NCBI GenBank assembly: GCA_964643615.1
Contig: CAZXTR010000002.1
Span: 1-64,000 of the forward strand
DNA: 64,000 nucleotides
Direction: 5' to 3'
Origin: CAZXTR01 sp964643615
GTDB lineage: Bacteria; Pseudomonadota; Alphaproteobacteria; CAAHEQ01; UBA3637
The notes beneath the pieces were generated by a model. It was not told the DNA's origin. It ran no database searches and saw nothing but the letters and a program-made list of their open reading frames with translations. This document shows, piece by piece, positions 53,050 to 61,570 of this stretch; positions within the stretch are counted from its first letter, which is position 1; every line of letters starts with the position of its first letter. Made by a program: the position numbers and the translations under genes.

Positions 53050-54222
53050 ATGTCGATAAAAAAAGTTGTTAATGGTGTTTATGCGGTTGGTTCAAAAGAC
53101 CCTTATCGTCCGTTGTTTGATCAATTGATGCCCCTGCCAGAAGGCACTAGTTACAATGCTTTTTTAATCAAAGGTGAAAATAAAATAGCGTTAATTGATA
53201 CGGTGTATGCTCCATTTGAACAAGAATTAGAATTGCGATTAAAGGAAAACGACATTACTCAAATTGATTATATTATTGCTAATCATGGGGAACAGGATCA
53301 TTCAGGAGCTTTGCCTAACTTATTGAAAAGATTCCCGATGGTAAAAATTGTAACAAACCAAAAATGCAAAGACATTATGGTTGGATTTTTGCCGTTAAAA
53401 GACGATTCGTTTATGATTGTTAAAGATGATGATGTGTTGGATTTAGGAAGGAAATCTTTAAGATTTATGTTGATGCCATGGGTACATTGGCCCGATACGA
53501 TGTTCGTTTATTTGCCCGAGGATAATATTTTGTTTACGACTGATTTTTTTGGAGCTCATGCAACGGGGTTTGATTTATTTTGGGATGATGATGTTTCTTT
53601 AATTCCTTTAATAAAATCTTATTATGCCGAAATTATGATGCCTTTTGCTAGTATTTTTAAAAAATATTTATCGAAGGTAGAATTGTTGCATCCTCGTATG
53701 ATTGCTCCAGCACACGGGCCTCTTTATAAGAATCCTTCTTTCGTGATTGATTTATATAAAAAATGGAGTTCGGACGAAAAAAAGAAACAAGTAATTTTGA
53801 TGGGCGTTTCTATGTATGGTTCAACCCAAAAGATGATTGATTATGTTGTCCTAAAAATACAAGAAAAAGGCATCGAAGTTAAAGTATATGATGCCGTGCA
53901 TTTCAATACAACTGATTTGACTTGCGATTTAATAGAAAGCTCTGGATTAATTATTGCAACGCCAACGGTGCTTACGGGGGTTCATCCAACGGTGATAATG
54001 CCATTATACCTGATCAATATTTTAAAGCCTTCTTTAAGGTTTTTATCTCTTATTGGTTCTTACAGTTGGGGGACGACAATTGATAAACAAGTGGTGACTT
54101 TGGTGTCTAGTTTAAAGAGTACACAAATACTTGCACCTGTATTGGCTAAAGGAACACCTAAAGAAAACGATTTCAAAGCGATGGACGAATTAGTCGAACA
54201 AATTGCCAAGTTGTCGTCATAG
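53050..54222 (+). CDS. Flavodiiron protein (A-type; O2/NO reductase)
   Basis: Cytoplasmic enzyme reducing O2 to water and/or NO to N2O, protecting anaerobic metabolism. The 390-residue chain has a beta-lactamase-like diiron domain with ligands H79, E81, D83, H84 (NHGEQDHSGA), H146 (MPWVHWPD), D165 (TDFFGAH) and a final His in APAHGP, all at canonical spacing. A flavodoxin domain follows (ILMGVSMYGSTQKM for FMN phosphate). There is no C-terminal rubredoxin domain, so a separate electron donor is needed. I chose ATG 53050 with AAGGAG six bases upstream, not the much earlier in-frame ATT/TTG region. It meets the next gene tail to tail. Confidence 0.93.
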   Translation: MSIKKVVNGVYAVGSKDPYRPLFDQLMPLPEGTSYNAFLIKGENKIALIDTVYAPFEQELELRLKENDITQIDYIIANHGEQDHSGALPNLLKRFPMVKIVTNQKCKDIMVGFLPLKDDSFMIVKDDDVLDLGRKSLRFMLMPWVHWPDTMFVYLPEDNILFTTDFFGAHATGFDLFWDDDVSLIPLIKSYYAEIMMPFASIFKKYLSKVELLHPRMIAPAHGPLYKNPSFVIDLYKKWSSDEKKKQVILMGVSMYGSTQKMIDYVVLKIQEKGIEVKVYDAVHFNTTDLTCDLIESSGLIIATPTVLTGVHPTVIMPLYLINILKPSLRFLSLIGSYSWGTTIDKQVVTLVSSLKSTQILAPVLAKGTPKENDFKAMDELVEQIAKLSS

Positions 54223-54732
54223 CTATTTGCGTATGTAGTGGACTTGAATATATTTGTCAATGATATTGGCTTCTTTTAACTGCAAATTTACAGTTGGATT
54301 GTCGTCATAAAAAAGGCGTGTTCCTTGCCCTAAAATAATGGGGGCAATCGTGATTATGTATTCATCAATCAAGTTTTCTTTGATAAAAATATTAGTGATT
54401 TCAGAACCTCCTAAAAGCCAAATCATCTTGCCTTGTTCTTTTTTCAATTTCATGATTAATTCTATAATCCCGTCATGAACAAAAGTTACGTGCTTTTCTT
54501 TTTGTTTTAAATAATGTGTAATAACGTATACTCTTTTGCCCTCATAGGGCCATATTGGCAAGGTTTTAATTTTGTCGTAAGCCTTTCTGCCCATAACGAT
54601 TACATCAACATCTTTGTAAAATGTTTCCTTACATAATTCTTGTGTCAACTGCAAAAAATTAAAGCGATTATTTACGTCTGCGATAAAGCCGTCTAAAGAC
54701 GTTGTGATATACGAAACACATTTTCTTTGCAT
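54223..54732 (-). CDS. RibD C-terminal/dihydrofolate-reductase-like family protein
   Basis: A 169-residue protein of the RibD_C superfamily (YwjB/YyaP-like). SYITTSLDGFIAD at the N-terminus, VIVMGRKAYDKI and the nucleotide-binding IWLLGGSEITNIF are typical of NADPH-dependent reductases in this clan. Real substrates of these stand-alone proteins are mostly unknown; they are not replacement folA genes by default. Its stop is adjacent to the flavodiiron stop on the other strand. Probable AAAGGGGAG Shine-Dalgarno upstream. Confidence 0.82.
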   Translation of the reverse strand: MQRKCVSYITTSLDGFIADVNNRFNFLQLTQELCKETFYKDVDVIVMGRKAYDKIKTLPIWPYEGKRVYVITHYLKQKEKHVTFVHDGIIELIMKLKKEQGKMIWLLGGSEITNIFIKENLIDEYIITIAPIILGQGTRLFYDDNPTVNLQLKEANIIDKYIQVHYIRK

Positions 54733-54847
54733 AATAAAATCTCCCCTTTGATTTTTTTATTATCGCGTTTCTTATAAAAATAGCAAGGACTTTTTAAAAA
54801 AACGAAAGAAAAAGGACGATTAAGAGAATCGAATGATTGAAAAAAAT

Positions 54848-54873
54848 AAAGCCTCCTAATAGGGGGAGGCTTT
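54848..54873 (-). terminator. Terminator of the tRNA-Phe transcript
   Basis: On the minus strand AAAGCCTCC-loop-GGAGGCTTT followed by ATTTTTT, just three bases after the tRNA CCA end. Confidence 0.85.
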
Positions 54874-54875
54874 TA

Positions 54876-54951
54876 TGGTGCCCAGAGGCGGAATTGAACC
54901 ACCGACACGAAGATTTTCAGTCTTCTGCTCTACCAACTGAGCTATCTGGGC
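54876..54951 (-). tRNA. tRNA-Phe (GAA) with encoded CCA
   Basis: On the minus strand the gene begins GCCCAGATAGCTCAG and ends CTGGGCA-CCA. The acceptor stem GCCCAGA pairs with TCTGGGC. The D loop contains GTTGGTAGAGC, the anticodon loop CTGAAAA gives anticodon GAA, and the T arm contains GGTTCAATTCC. 76 bases including the encoded CCA. Lies downstream of pyk on the same strand. Confidence 0.97.
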
Positions 54952-54991
54952 AAAGAACGGAAATCTTTATAAACGATTCTTTTTGTTTTGT

Positions 54992-56425
54992 CTACCTCTT
55001 TTTTTTGTTTTTATTAATTGTTAAAATATGAATCAAATTTGTGTTCCCTTTTGTCGCGAAAGGAATTCCCGCAGTGATGATCAATTGTTCCCCCGCTTTT
55101 GCAAAGCCAAACTTTTGGCTATAATGAATAGCCGCCGGGAAAATATCGTCAATTTTTTTGACATTTTTGGTTAATGCCGAAGTTACCCCCCAAACCAATG
55201 TACAACGTCGCATGACTTGTTCTGAACATGTTAAGTTTAAAATAGGAATATTTGTCCGTTCACGAGCCACGCGTAAAGTCGTTGATCCCGAAACAGAATA
55301 AGTGACAACGCATGCAGGTTTTTCCAGAACATGTGCTACGTTGGGGATAGACGATGTAATCGCACTTGCTATGAGGTGATCTGGAGGAATAGTCAATATT
55401 TCCATTTGCTTTTTGTAAAAAGGGTCTTCTTCTGTTTTTGCGATGATTTTATGCATTATTGTAGCAGCGTTTATTGGATATGTTCCAATTGCGGTTTCTC
55501 CCGATAGCATTACACAATCTGCTCCATCATACACGGCAGTAGCAACATCAGATACTTCGGCACGTGTCGGAGTCGGGTTTTGTATCATGCTTTCCAACAT
55601 TTGTGTCGCAATAACAACGGGTTTCCCTTGTTTCCTACATAAAGAAACGATGTGTTTTTGTAATTTAGGCAAGTTTTCTAGTGGGCATTCAACCCCTAAA
55701 TCTCCACGTGCAACCATGATGGCATCAGAGGATTGAATAATTTCTTCAAGATGGTTTAAAGCAGCGGGCTTTTCAATTTTTGCAATAATCCATGCTCTGT
55801 CTTTGATTTTTTCTTTAGCTTTCAATATATCTTCGGGTCTTTGCACAAAAGATAAGGCAATCCAATCTGCTCCGATTTTTAGTGCGTTTTCTAAATCTGA
55901 CAGATCTTTTGACGTGAGAGCGTTTAATGGTAGTGTTACATTAGGGACATTAACACCTTTGTGATCTGATAAAGGGCCTCCATTGACGACTATGGTATCT
56001 GCATAATGTGCTCCAACTTTTTTCACCTCTAATATAATATTTCCGTCGTTTAATAAAAGAATTGCACCCTTTTTTAAAACATCAAAAATTTCTTGGTGTG
56101 GCAGACAAACTCGATTAACAGAGCCCAATTTGGATTCCATATCCAATTTAAAGTGTGCACCTTTTTTTAAAGTGATTTGTCCTTCTTTAAATTGACCAAT
56201 ACGCAGTTTAGGACCTTGCATATCACAAATAACACCGATAGGACGCTTTATTTCTTTTTCTATTTGGCGGATAAAAGTCATATTTTGAAGATGTGTTTTC
56301 TTCGTCCCATGACTGTAATTCAAACGAAAAAGAGATACCCCCGCATAAATTAAGTCTTTAATCTTTTCTTTTGAAGATGTCTCAGGTCCTAAAGTAGCAA
56401 TAATTTTTGTAAATGTACAATCCAT
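54992..56425 (-). CDS. pyk: Pyruvate kinase
   Basis: Transfers phosphate from phosphoenolpyruvate to ADP. The 477-residue protein shows TKIIATLGPET, the substrate-site IIAKIEKPAALNH (catalytic Lys) and VARGDLGVECPLENLPKLQK, with MLSGETAIGTYP. Typical length, no extra C-terminal domain. It overlaps the upstream aldose-epimerase gene at TAATG, so the two are translationally coupled. The tail is lysine-rich. Confidence 0.97.
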   Translation of the reverse strand: MDCTFTKIIATLGPETSSKEKIKDLIYAGVSLFRLNYSHGTKKTHLQNMTFIRQIEKEIKRPIGVICDMQGPKLRIGQFKEGQITLKKGAHFKLDMESKLGSVNRVCLPHQEIFDVLKKGAILLLNDGNIILEVKKVGAHYADTIVVNGGPLSDHKGVNVPNVTLPLNALTSKDLSDLENALKIGADWIALSFVQRPEDILKAKEKIKDRAWIIAKIEKPAALNHLEEIIQSSDAIMVARGDLGVECPLENLPKLQKHIVSLCRKQGKPVVIATQMLESMIQNPTPTRAEVSDVATAVYDGADCVMLSGETAIGTYPINAATIMHKIIAKTEEDPFYKKQMEILTIPPDHLIASAITSSIPNVAHVLEKPACVVTYSVSGSTTLRVARERTNIPILNLTCSEQVMRRCTLVWGVTSALTKNVKKIDDIFPAAIHYSQKFGFAKAGEQLIITAGIPFATKGNTNLIHILTINKNKKKR

Positions 56426-57321
56426 TATAAATCCCTTGTTTCCAAACGAATTCTGCCCACTAAAGTTTCGTGTGGGCCAATACTTTGGATGCCTGTTCCT
56501 AATAAGCCATTTGCGGCTAAATTAAATCCGTTGTTTGCCATTGTCGTTGGTTCTAAACAAATAAAGCCTTTCCTTGGAGGTGAAAATAAAACTGTATGGC
56601 GAAATTTTTCGTCCGTTGTCATAATGATACTTTTTTTTACCTTTGGCCAAACGATTTGTGCTTCTCCATCAAAGCCACCAAAGCAAGTATCAAATTCCAT
56701 ATTTTTTATTTTCTTTAATTCTTTAAAGGACCAAGATTCTGAAGTTGGATAGGGCTTGTCTATAGGATCTGATAAATGTGACCAAACGTTTTTGTTGTTG
56801 AATCGTAACATCATATCAGGAGTCTTGTTGAAAAAGGGGTGTATCCCCATCCCAACAGGCATAGGCAAACTGGAATCGTTTTTAATGGATATCTCTGTCT
56901 TCAATGAAGATGCTTCTAAAGAATATTGAATTTTTGCCGTATAGGAAAAAGGGTATCCTTTTTTTTCTTTACTATGTGAAAAGGTAAGAACTACAGAAGA
57001 TGGCGTCTTTTCCAAAACTGACCATATGGCCTTCCATCCATCTCCGTGGATAGGATCTGAACTTTTTGAAAAGTTTAAGGGGACTTTTCTTAATATTCCC
57101 CAATAAATAAAACGTCCTCCTTTTATGCGGTGCGTAAATGGTAACATTGGGAACATACCCATACTGTTGGCGTCCCTTTTTTCTAAAGAAGATGCACTGC
57201 CATGGCGCAAAAATTCAAAGGGGGTTCCCCTTATCGATTGCATGTAAACAATGCTTGCCCCACAGCTAGGGGCAATCCCTACTTCTAAGTCATCATTTTT
57301 TAATATAATAACTTCAGACAT
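56425..57321 (-). CDS. Aldose 1-epimerase family protein
   Basis: A 298-residue galactose-mutarotase-like beta-sandwich. PMLPFTHRIKGGRFIY, then PIHGDGWKAIW (catalytic-site His) and MPVGMGIHPFF (second His) match the family, with a late Glu in ICLEPTTMANNGFN that would be the general base. It probably anomerises a hexose or hexose phosphate; placement before pyk suggests sugar catabolism. The specific substrate is not deducible. 11 bases separate it from the upstream GGDEF gene. Confidence 0.85.
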   Translation of the reverse strand: MSEVIILKNDDLEVGIAPSCGASIVYMQSIRGTPFEFLRHGSASSLEKRDANSMGMFPMLPFTHRIKGGRFIYWGILRKVPLNFSKSSDPIHGDGWKAIWSVLEKTPSSVVLTFSHSKEKKGYPFSYTAKIQYSLEASSLKTEISIKNDSSLPMPVGMGIHPFFNKTPDMMLRFNNKNVWSHLSDPIDKPYPTSESWSFKELKKIKNMEFDTCFGGFDGEAQIVWPKVKKSIIMTTDEKFRHTVLFSPPRKGFICLEPTTMANNGFNLAANGLLGTGIQSIGPHETLVGRIRLETRDL

Positions 57322-57332
57322 TTATTATCCTT

Positions 57333-58361
57333 TTATTTTGATTTTTGTGCGGCTTCTTTTAAATTTTTTAACGCGCGGATGATCATTTCATCGATTGAAT
57401 CTTTTTCGTCTTGTCTTGCCGAATGACCAAAAGATGTTGTAATAAAAGTATTCCCTTTTTCTATTTTTAAATTTTGTTCTTGAATTTTTAACCGTAATCG
57501 TTCTTCCAAAAATCTGATATTTTCTAATGGTGTTTCGGGAAGCAATAAAGCAAACTCAACATCGCCAATTCTGCCAAGGTAATCAGAATCTCTTAAGCAA
57601 TCTTTACAAATTTGTACGGTTTTCTTTAATGCTTCGTCACCAAAGCTATAGCCGAATTCTTGCCCCAACAATCGAAAGTGATCTAATTTTAAAACGATTA
57701 GAGAAACCGATCTGTTGTAACGGTTTGATCGCTTGATTTCCTTTGCGGCTATATCTAGAAAAGCTTGTCGGCTTAAAACACCTGTTAAAGGATCGATAGA
57801 CGTTAAGTATTTTAATTTTTCTTCCAACTTTTTTCGTTTCGTAATGTCAAAACCAACCGATCGGACTTCGATTGGTTTGCTTTTATCATCATAGACGACA
57901 CGATTCGTCCAAGAAATCCAAACGGACTCTTTCGATTTTGTCAAATTTTGAGTTTCTATATCGACATAAAGTTGCGGATTAAGAAATATTTTTTCAACTA
58001 TATCTTTTTGTTTTTGGATAAGAATTGTTTCAGAGGCTTTTTGCTTTAATAATTCGCCTTTATTATAACCAAAGAATTCCTCCGCGTATTCATTCGTATA
58101 AGTAATGATTCCTTTTTTATCAAAAGCGACGATAATACTTTTTGATGTTTCCGGTTTTTCAATTTCTGTGATGCTACTTTTTGCCTTTTTAAGGGTGTCT
58201 AATTCTTTTGCTTGTGCGGCAAAAGATTTGCTCGCCGTTTGTAAATTTTGGCAAATGCGGTTGTGTCTTATGTGCAATCGGATGTGTAGAAAAATCAAGA
58301 AGCAAGCTATGATTGCTAAAATTATCGTTATAGCCCATGGATTTAAGTTAATGAATGACAT
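57333..58361 (-). CDS. PAS-GGDEF protein with degenerate active site
   Basis: A 342-residue protein with an N-terminal membrane helix (about 10-26), a short coiled coil, a PAS domain (about 65-175; FDKKGIITYTNEYAEEFFGYNKGEL) and a GGDEF fold (about 180-340; SIDPLTGVLSRQAFLD). The signature loop reads RIGDVEF instead of RYGGDEF, losing the second Gly and the metal-site Asp/Glu, so cyclase activity is doubtful. The inhibitory-site RDSD is kept, leaving a possible c-di-GMP-binding or receptor role. The intact cyclase at 27137 could be a functional partner. First gene of the minus-strand epimerase-pyk cluster, divergent from suf. Confidence 0.82.
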   Translation of the reverse strand: MSFINLNPWAITIILAIIACFLIFLHIRLHIRHNRICQNLQTASKSFAAQAKELDTLKKAKSSITEIEKPETSKSIIVAFDKKGIITYTNEYAEEFFGYNKGELLKQKASETILIQKQKDIVEKIFLNPQLYVDIETQNLTKSKESVWISWTNRVVYDDKSKPIEVRSVGFDITKRKKLEEKLKYLTSIDPLTGVLSRQAFLDIAAKEIKRSNRYNRSVSLIVLKLDHFRLLGQEFGYSFGDEALKKTVQICKDCLRDSDYLGRIGDVEFALLLPETPLENIRFLEERLRLKIQEQNLKIEKGNTFITTSFGHSARQDEKDSIDEMIIRALKNLKEAAQKSK

Positions 58362-58442
58362 TTTTCTCCCTCTTTATTTTAAAATACATCTCCTTTTAGA
58401 GTAATAGATAAAAAAAATTTGTGCAACCAAAATTAGTAAAGA

Positions 58443-58476
58443 TTGACATTTTTCCTTTTTTCATTCAGACTATAAC
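58443..58476 (+). promoter_or_regulatory. Possible suf operon promoter with long spacer
   Basis: Perfect TTGACA at 58443-58448 and TATAAC at 58471-58476, but 22 bases apart, too long for standard sigma70. It could be activator-dependent or one box is fortuitous. Confidence 0.35.
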
Positions 58477-58498
58477 AGTTTTTAAGTAAGGATTATTA

Positions 58499-59938
58499 AT
58501 GATAACAAAGGAAATAAAAGAATATACAAACCGTTCCTATCGGTATGGCTTTGAAACGGATGTAGTTGCGCATTTAGCTCCAAAGGGGTTGAATGAAGCA
58601 GTGATTCGCTTTATTTCTGAACAGAAACAAGAGCCAAAATGGTTGCTTGATTTTCGCTTAAAAGCATATCATCATTGGTTGACTTTGAAAGAACCTCATT
58701 GGGGAAAAATAACTTATCCCCCGATTGATTATCAAGATTTTTTTTATTATGCCGATCCTTTAGATCAGAAAAAAATAAATCGGTTGGAAGATGTTGATCC
58801 CGAAGTGTTGAAAACATATGAAAAATTGGGAATTCCATTAAAAGAACAAGAGGCTTTGGCAGGTGTTGTTGCTGTTGATGCTGTATTTGATAGCGTTTCT
58901 GTAGCAACAACATATCGGGCTAAATTGGCCGATAAGGGTATCTTATTTTGTTCTTTTTCAGAAGCTGTTCGAAATTATCCTGATTTAGTGCAAAAATATT
59001 TAGGAAGTGTTGTTCCGTATACGGATAATTTTTTTGCGTGTTTAAATAGTGCTGTGTTTTCGGACGGGTCTTTTGTTTTTATTCCCAAATGTGTTAAAAG
59101 TCCTATGGAATTGTCTAGTTACTTTCGTATTAATGCTAAAAATGCAGGACAGTTTGAGCGTACATTGATTGTTGCGGAAGAAGATTCTTTTGTCAGTTAT
59201 TTAGAAGGTTGCACTGCTCCACAACGAGATGAAAATCAATTACATGCAGCTGTTGTTGAAATTGTTGTTTTGGATAGAGCCGAAGTAAAATATTCTACAG
59301 TTCAAAATTGGTATCCTGGAGATAAAGAAGGTAAAGGTGGAATTTATAACTTTGTGACAAAGCGTGGTATTTGTTATGAAAAAGCAAAACTTTCATGGAC
59401 GCAAGTTGAAACGGGTTCAGCGATTACTTGGAAATATCCTTCTTGTGTTTTGGTTGGAGATGATTCGGTTGGTTCTTTTTATTCTGTGGCGTTAACGAAC
59501 AATTATCAACAAGCTGACACTGGCACAAAGATGATTCATGTGGGTAAAAATACAACGTCCACAATTATTTCGAAGGGCATTTCTGCAGGACATTCAAACC
59601 AAACGTATCGAGGATTTGTAAAAATGAGTAAAAATGCTTTCAATGCGCGAAATTTTTCTAAATGTGATAGTTTGCTTATAGGGGGATTTTGTGGTGCTCA
59701 TACTGTGCCCGTGATGGAAAGTCAGAACCTTTCGTCGCGGATAGAGCATGAAGCAACAACATCAAAAATTAGTGAAGAACAGCTTTTTTATTGCCAGCAA
59801 AGGGGATTAAATCTGGAAGAGGCTGTATCTTTAATTGTGAACGGATTTTGCCGGGAGGTTATGCAGCACTTGCCAATGGAATTTGCTATTGAAGCTGGCC
59901 GTTTGATTGGTATTAATTTGGAAGGAAGTGTCGGATAA
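58499..59938 (+). CDS. sufB: Fe-S cluster assembly scaffold SufB
   Basis: Core scaffold of the SUF system (479 residues), assembling Fe-S clusters with SufC and SufD. Typical SufB features are YRYGFETDV near the start, [36 protein letters not shown] and [16 protein letters not shown] with the late Cys residues. First gene of the suf operon. The stop overlaps the next, broken ORF as TAATG. No iscR/sufR-like regulator precedes it. Confidence 0.96.
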   Translation: MITKEIKEYTNRSYRYGFETDVVAHLAPKGLNEAVIRFISEQKQEPKWLLDFRLKAYHHWLTLKEPHWGKITYPPIDYQDFFYYADPLDQKKINRLEDVDPEVLKTYEKLGIPLKEQEALAGVVAVDAVFDSVSVATTYRAKLADKGILFCSFSEAVRNYPDLVQKYLGSVVPYTDNFFACLNSAVFSDGSFVFIPKCVKSPMELSSYFRINAKNAGQFERTLIVAEEDSFVSYLEGCTAPQRDENQLHAAVVEIVVLDRAEVKYSTVQNWYPGDKEGKGGIYNFVTKRGICYEKAKLSWTQVETGSAITWKYPSCVLVGDDSVGSFYSVALTNNYQQADTGTKMIHVGKNTTSTIISKGISAGHSNQTYRGFVKMSKNAFNARNFSKCDSLLIGGFCGAHTVPVMESQNLSSRIEHEATTSKISEEQLFYCQQRGLNLEEAVSLIVNGFCREVMQHLPMEFAIEAGRLIGINLEGSVG

Positions 59939-60204
59939 TGAAGTGGACAATAGAAAAAGAAGAAAGGAAAATTCTTCAATGAGCAATTGATACTTGGGGT
60001 GCAAAGGCGCAATTATTGGTAGTTTTAGAAGAAATATCTGAACTGTAAAAAGAAATTTTGAAAAATATAAATTGAGGCAAAGAAAATCTGGATGATATTG
60101 TGGGTGAAGTGGTGGATGTTGAAATTATGTTGGCTCAATTAAAAATGATTTACAATATTGAACGAGATGTTGAAAAAATGGGGCAAGAGCGTTGGCAAAA
60201 ATAA
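59938..60204 (+). pseudogene. MazG-like nucleotide pyrophosphohydrolase remnant inside the suf operon
   Basis: Eighty-nine codons in one unbroken frame with three internal stops: TGA 59980, TAA 60046, TGA 60073. Between them the translation is coherent: AIDTWGAKAQLLVVLEEISEL, then KEILKNIN, then NLDDIVGEVVDVEIMLAQLK, matching small MazG-like proteins (AI-TWG-EAQL--v-EE-sEL and EE-aDVeIMl-QLk). It starts with ATG overlapping the sufB stop (TAATG) and ends at TAA 60202, so it was once a coupled operon gene. The stops look like C-to-T changes in CAA or CGA codons. No frameshift has occurred, implying recent loss. Confidence 0.75.
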
Positions 60205-60225
60205 CGCGTTTGTTGGAGGAATAAA

Positions 60226-60969
60226 ATGGCTTTAATAGAAATTAAAAATTTATATGCATCTGTGAATGGGAAAGAAATCATTAAAGGATTGTCCTTATCT
60301 ATTGAAAAAGGAACTGTCCACGCAATTATGGGGCCGAATGGTTCTGGGAAGAGCACGCTTTCAAACGTGATTGCGGGAAATCCGACGTATGTTGTGACGC
60401 ATGGAAAAATCTTATTTAAAGGTAAAGATTTGTTACAATTAAGGCCTGATGAACGGGCAAATGAGGGGATTTTTTTAGGGTTCCAAAATCCTGTTGAAAT
60501 CCCTGGTGTTTCCTATGCCTCTTTTTTAAAGCAAGCATTGATTTCAAAAAAACATTACTTAAAAGAAGAGCCGTTAGATGCTGTCGCATTTATCAAAAGA
60601 TTAAAAGTACGGGCTCAGGCTTTGGGCGTTACTGATGAAATGTTAAAAAGACCTGTGAATGTTGGCTTTTCAGGTGGAGAAAGAAAGCGTCTTGAAACAT
60701 TGCAAATGGGGTTTTTAGAACCTGAATTTTGTATTTTAGATGAAATGGATTCAGGGCTTGATATTGATGCTTTGCGTGTTGTTGGAGAAGGTATGTCTGT
60801 TATGCGTGAGGCTCATCGTTCTTTTTTATTGATTACACACCATCAACGGTTGTTGGATTATATTGTGCCAGATGTGATTCATGTTATGATGGACGGATGT
60901 ATTGTTGAAAGTGGAGATAAAAAATTGGCTTTGAAATTGGAAGAAACAGGTTATGCCAGTTATAAATAA
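60226..60969 (+). CDS. sufC: Fe-S cluster assembly ATPase SufC
   Basis: ABC-type ATPase of 247 residues. Walker A GPNGSGKST, Q-loop FLGFQNPVEIPG, ABC signature NVGFSGGERKR and Walker B FCILDEMDSGLDID are all intact. It binds SufB and SufD and energises cluster assembly. GGAGG lies seven bases upstream of the ATG. The 3' end overlaps sufD by 17 bases. Confidence 0.97.
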   Translation: MALIEIKNLYASVNGKEIIKGLSLSIEKGTVHAIMGPNGSGKSTLSNVIAGNPTYVVTHGKILFKGKDLLQLRPDERANEGIFLGFQNPVEIPGVSYASFLKQALISKKHYLKEEPLDAVAFIKRLKVRAQALGVTDEMLKRPVNVGFSGGERKRLETLQMGFLEPEFCILDEMDSGLDIDALRVVGEGMSVMREAHRSFLLITHHQRLLDYIVPDVIHVMMDGCIVESGDKKLALKLEETGYASYK

Positions 60970-61570
60970 ACATTTAGAGGCGGGACAAATTTTATATGAC
61001 TCTTTTCAAAAAGAAGAGGCTGTTTTAAATATCTATGTTCCTCAAAATGCAATGTATGAAGCCTCTTTTTTATTAGAGGGTCAACGTGTTGATGTGAATG
61101 TTTATTTGCAAGGCAAAGGAGCAAGTTGCAATTTGAAAGCAACTTATCTATCTTCAACAAAACAAGATAACAATCTTGTGTGGCACGTTTATCACGAATG
61201 TGGGTTAACGCAATCTAGACAACAAGTAAAAGGTGTTTTGGTGGGCAAAGGTAGAGCAAATTATCAAGGAGCAGTTCATATTCCTTCGGGGTGCCGAAAG
61301 TGTGACGGAGACCAAAATCATCGGGCTATTTTATTGTCTGATGATGCCGGTGTGTCTTGCACACCTGAGTTGGAAATTTATGCTGATGATGTTAAGTGTT
61401 CCCACGGTTCTGCGATGGGGAGTGTTGATGAAAATCAATTGTTTTATTTGCTAGCTAGAGGTATTTGTCAAAAGGAGGCTACGCGTATTATTGTACAAGG
61501 ATTCCTTTCCAAAGATATGCCTAAAAATTTTGTTCGTGCGATAAATGAATGGATGGTCGCTTATGTATAA
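60953..61570 (+). CDS. sufD: Short SufD-like protein (C-terminal half only)
   Basis: A 205-residue SufD homologue; usual SufD is about 400 or more. It covers only the C-terminal beta-helix and the terminal SufB/SufC-contacting helices: LEIYADDVKCSHGSAMGSVD followed by LFYLLARGICQKEA and IIVQGF are diagnostic. There is no room for the missing N-terminal half, as the ATG lies in the end of sufC and sufC is complete, so this is a genuine short form rather than a truncation artefact. SufS follows with an 8-base overlap. It may rely on SufB homodimer-like contacts. Confidence 0.83.
   Translation: MPVINKHLEAGQILYDSFQKEEAVLNIYVPQNAMYEASFLLEGQRVDVNVYLQGKGASCNLKATYLSSTKQDNNLVWHVYHECGLTQSRQQVKGVLVGKGRANYQGAVHIPSGCRKCDGDQNHRAILLSDDAGVSCTPELEIYADDVKCSHGSAMGSVDENQLFYLLARGICQKEATRIIVQGFLSKDMPKNFVRAINEWMVAYV

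Noticed and set aside
59938..60204. Alternative genetic code (TGA read as Trp) to rescue the MazG-like frame
   Set aside because: One of the internal stops is TAA, and many genes here end with TGA (for example rsmA, nrdD).
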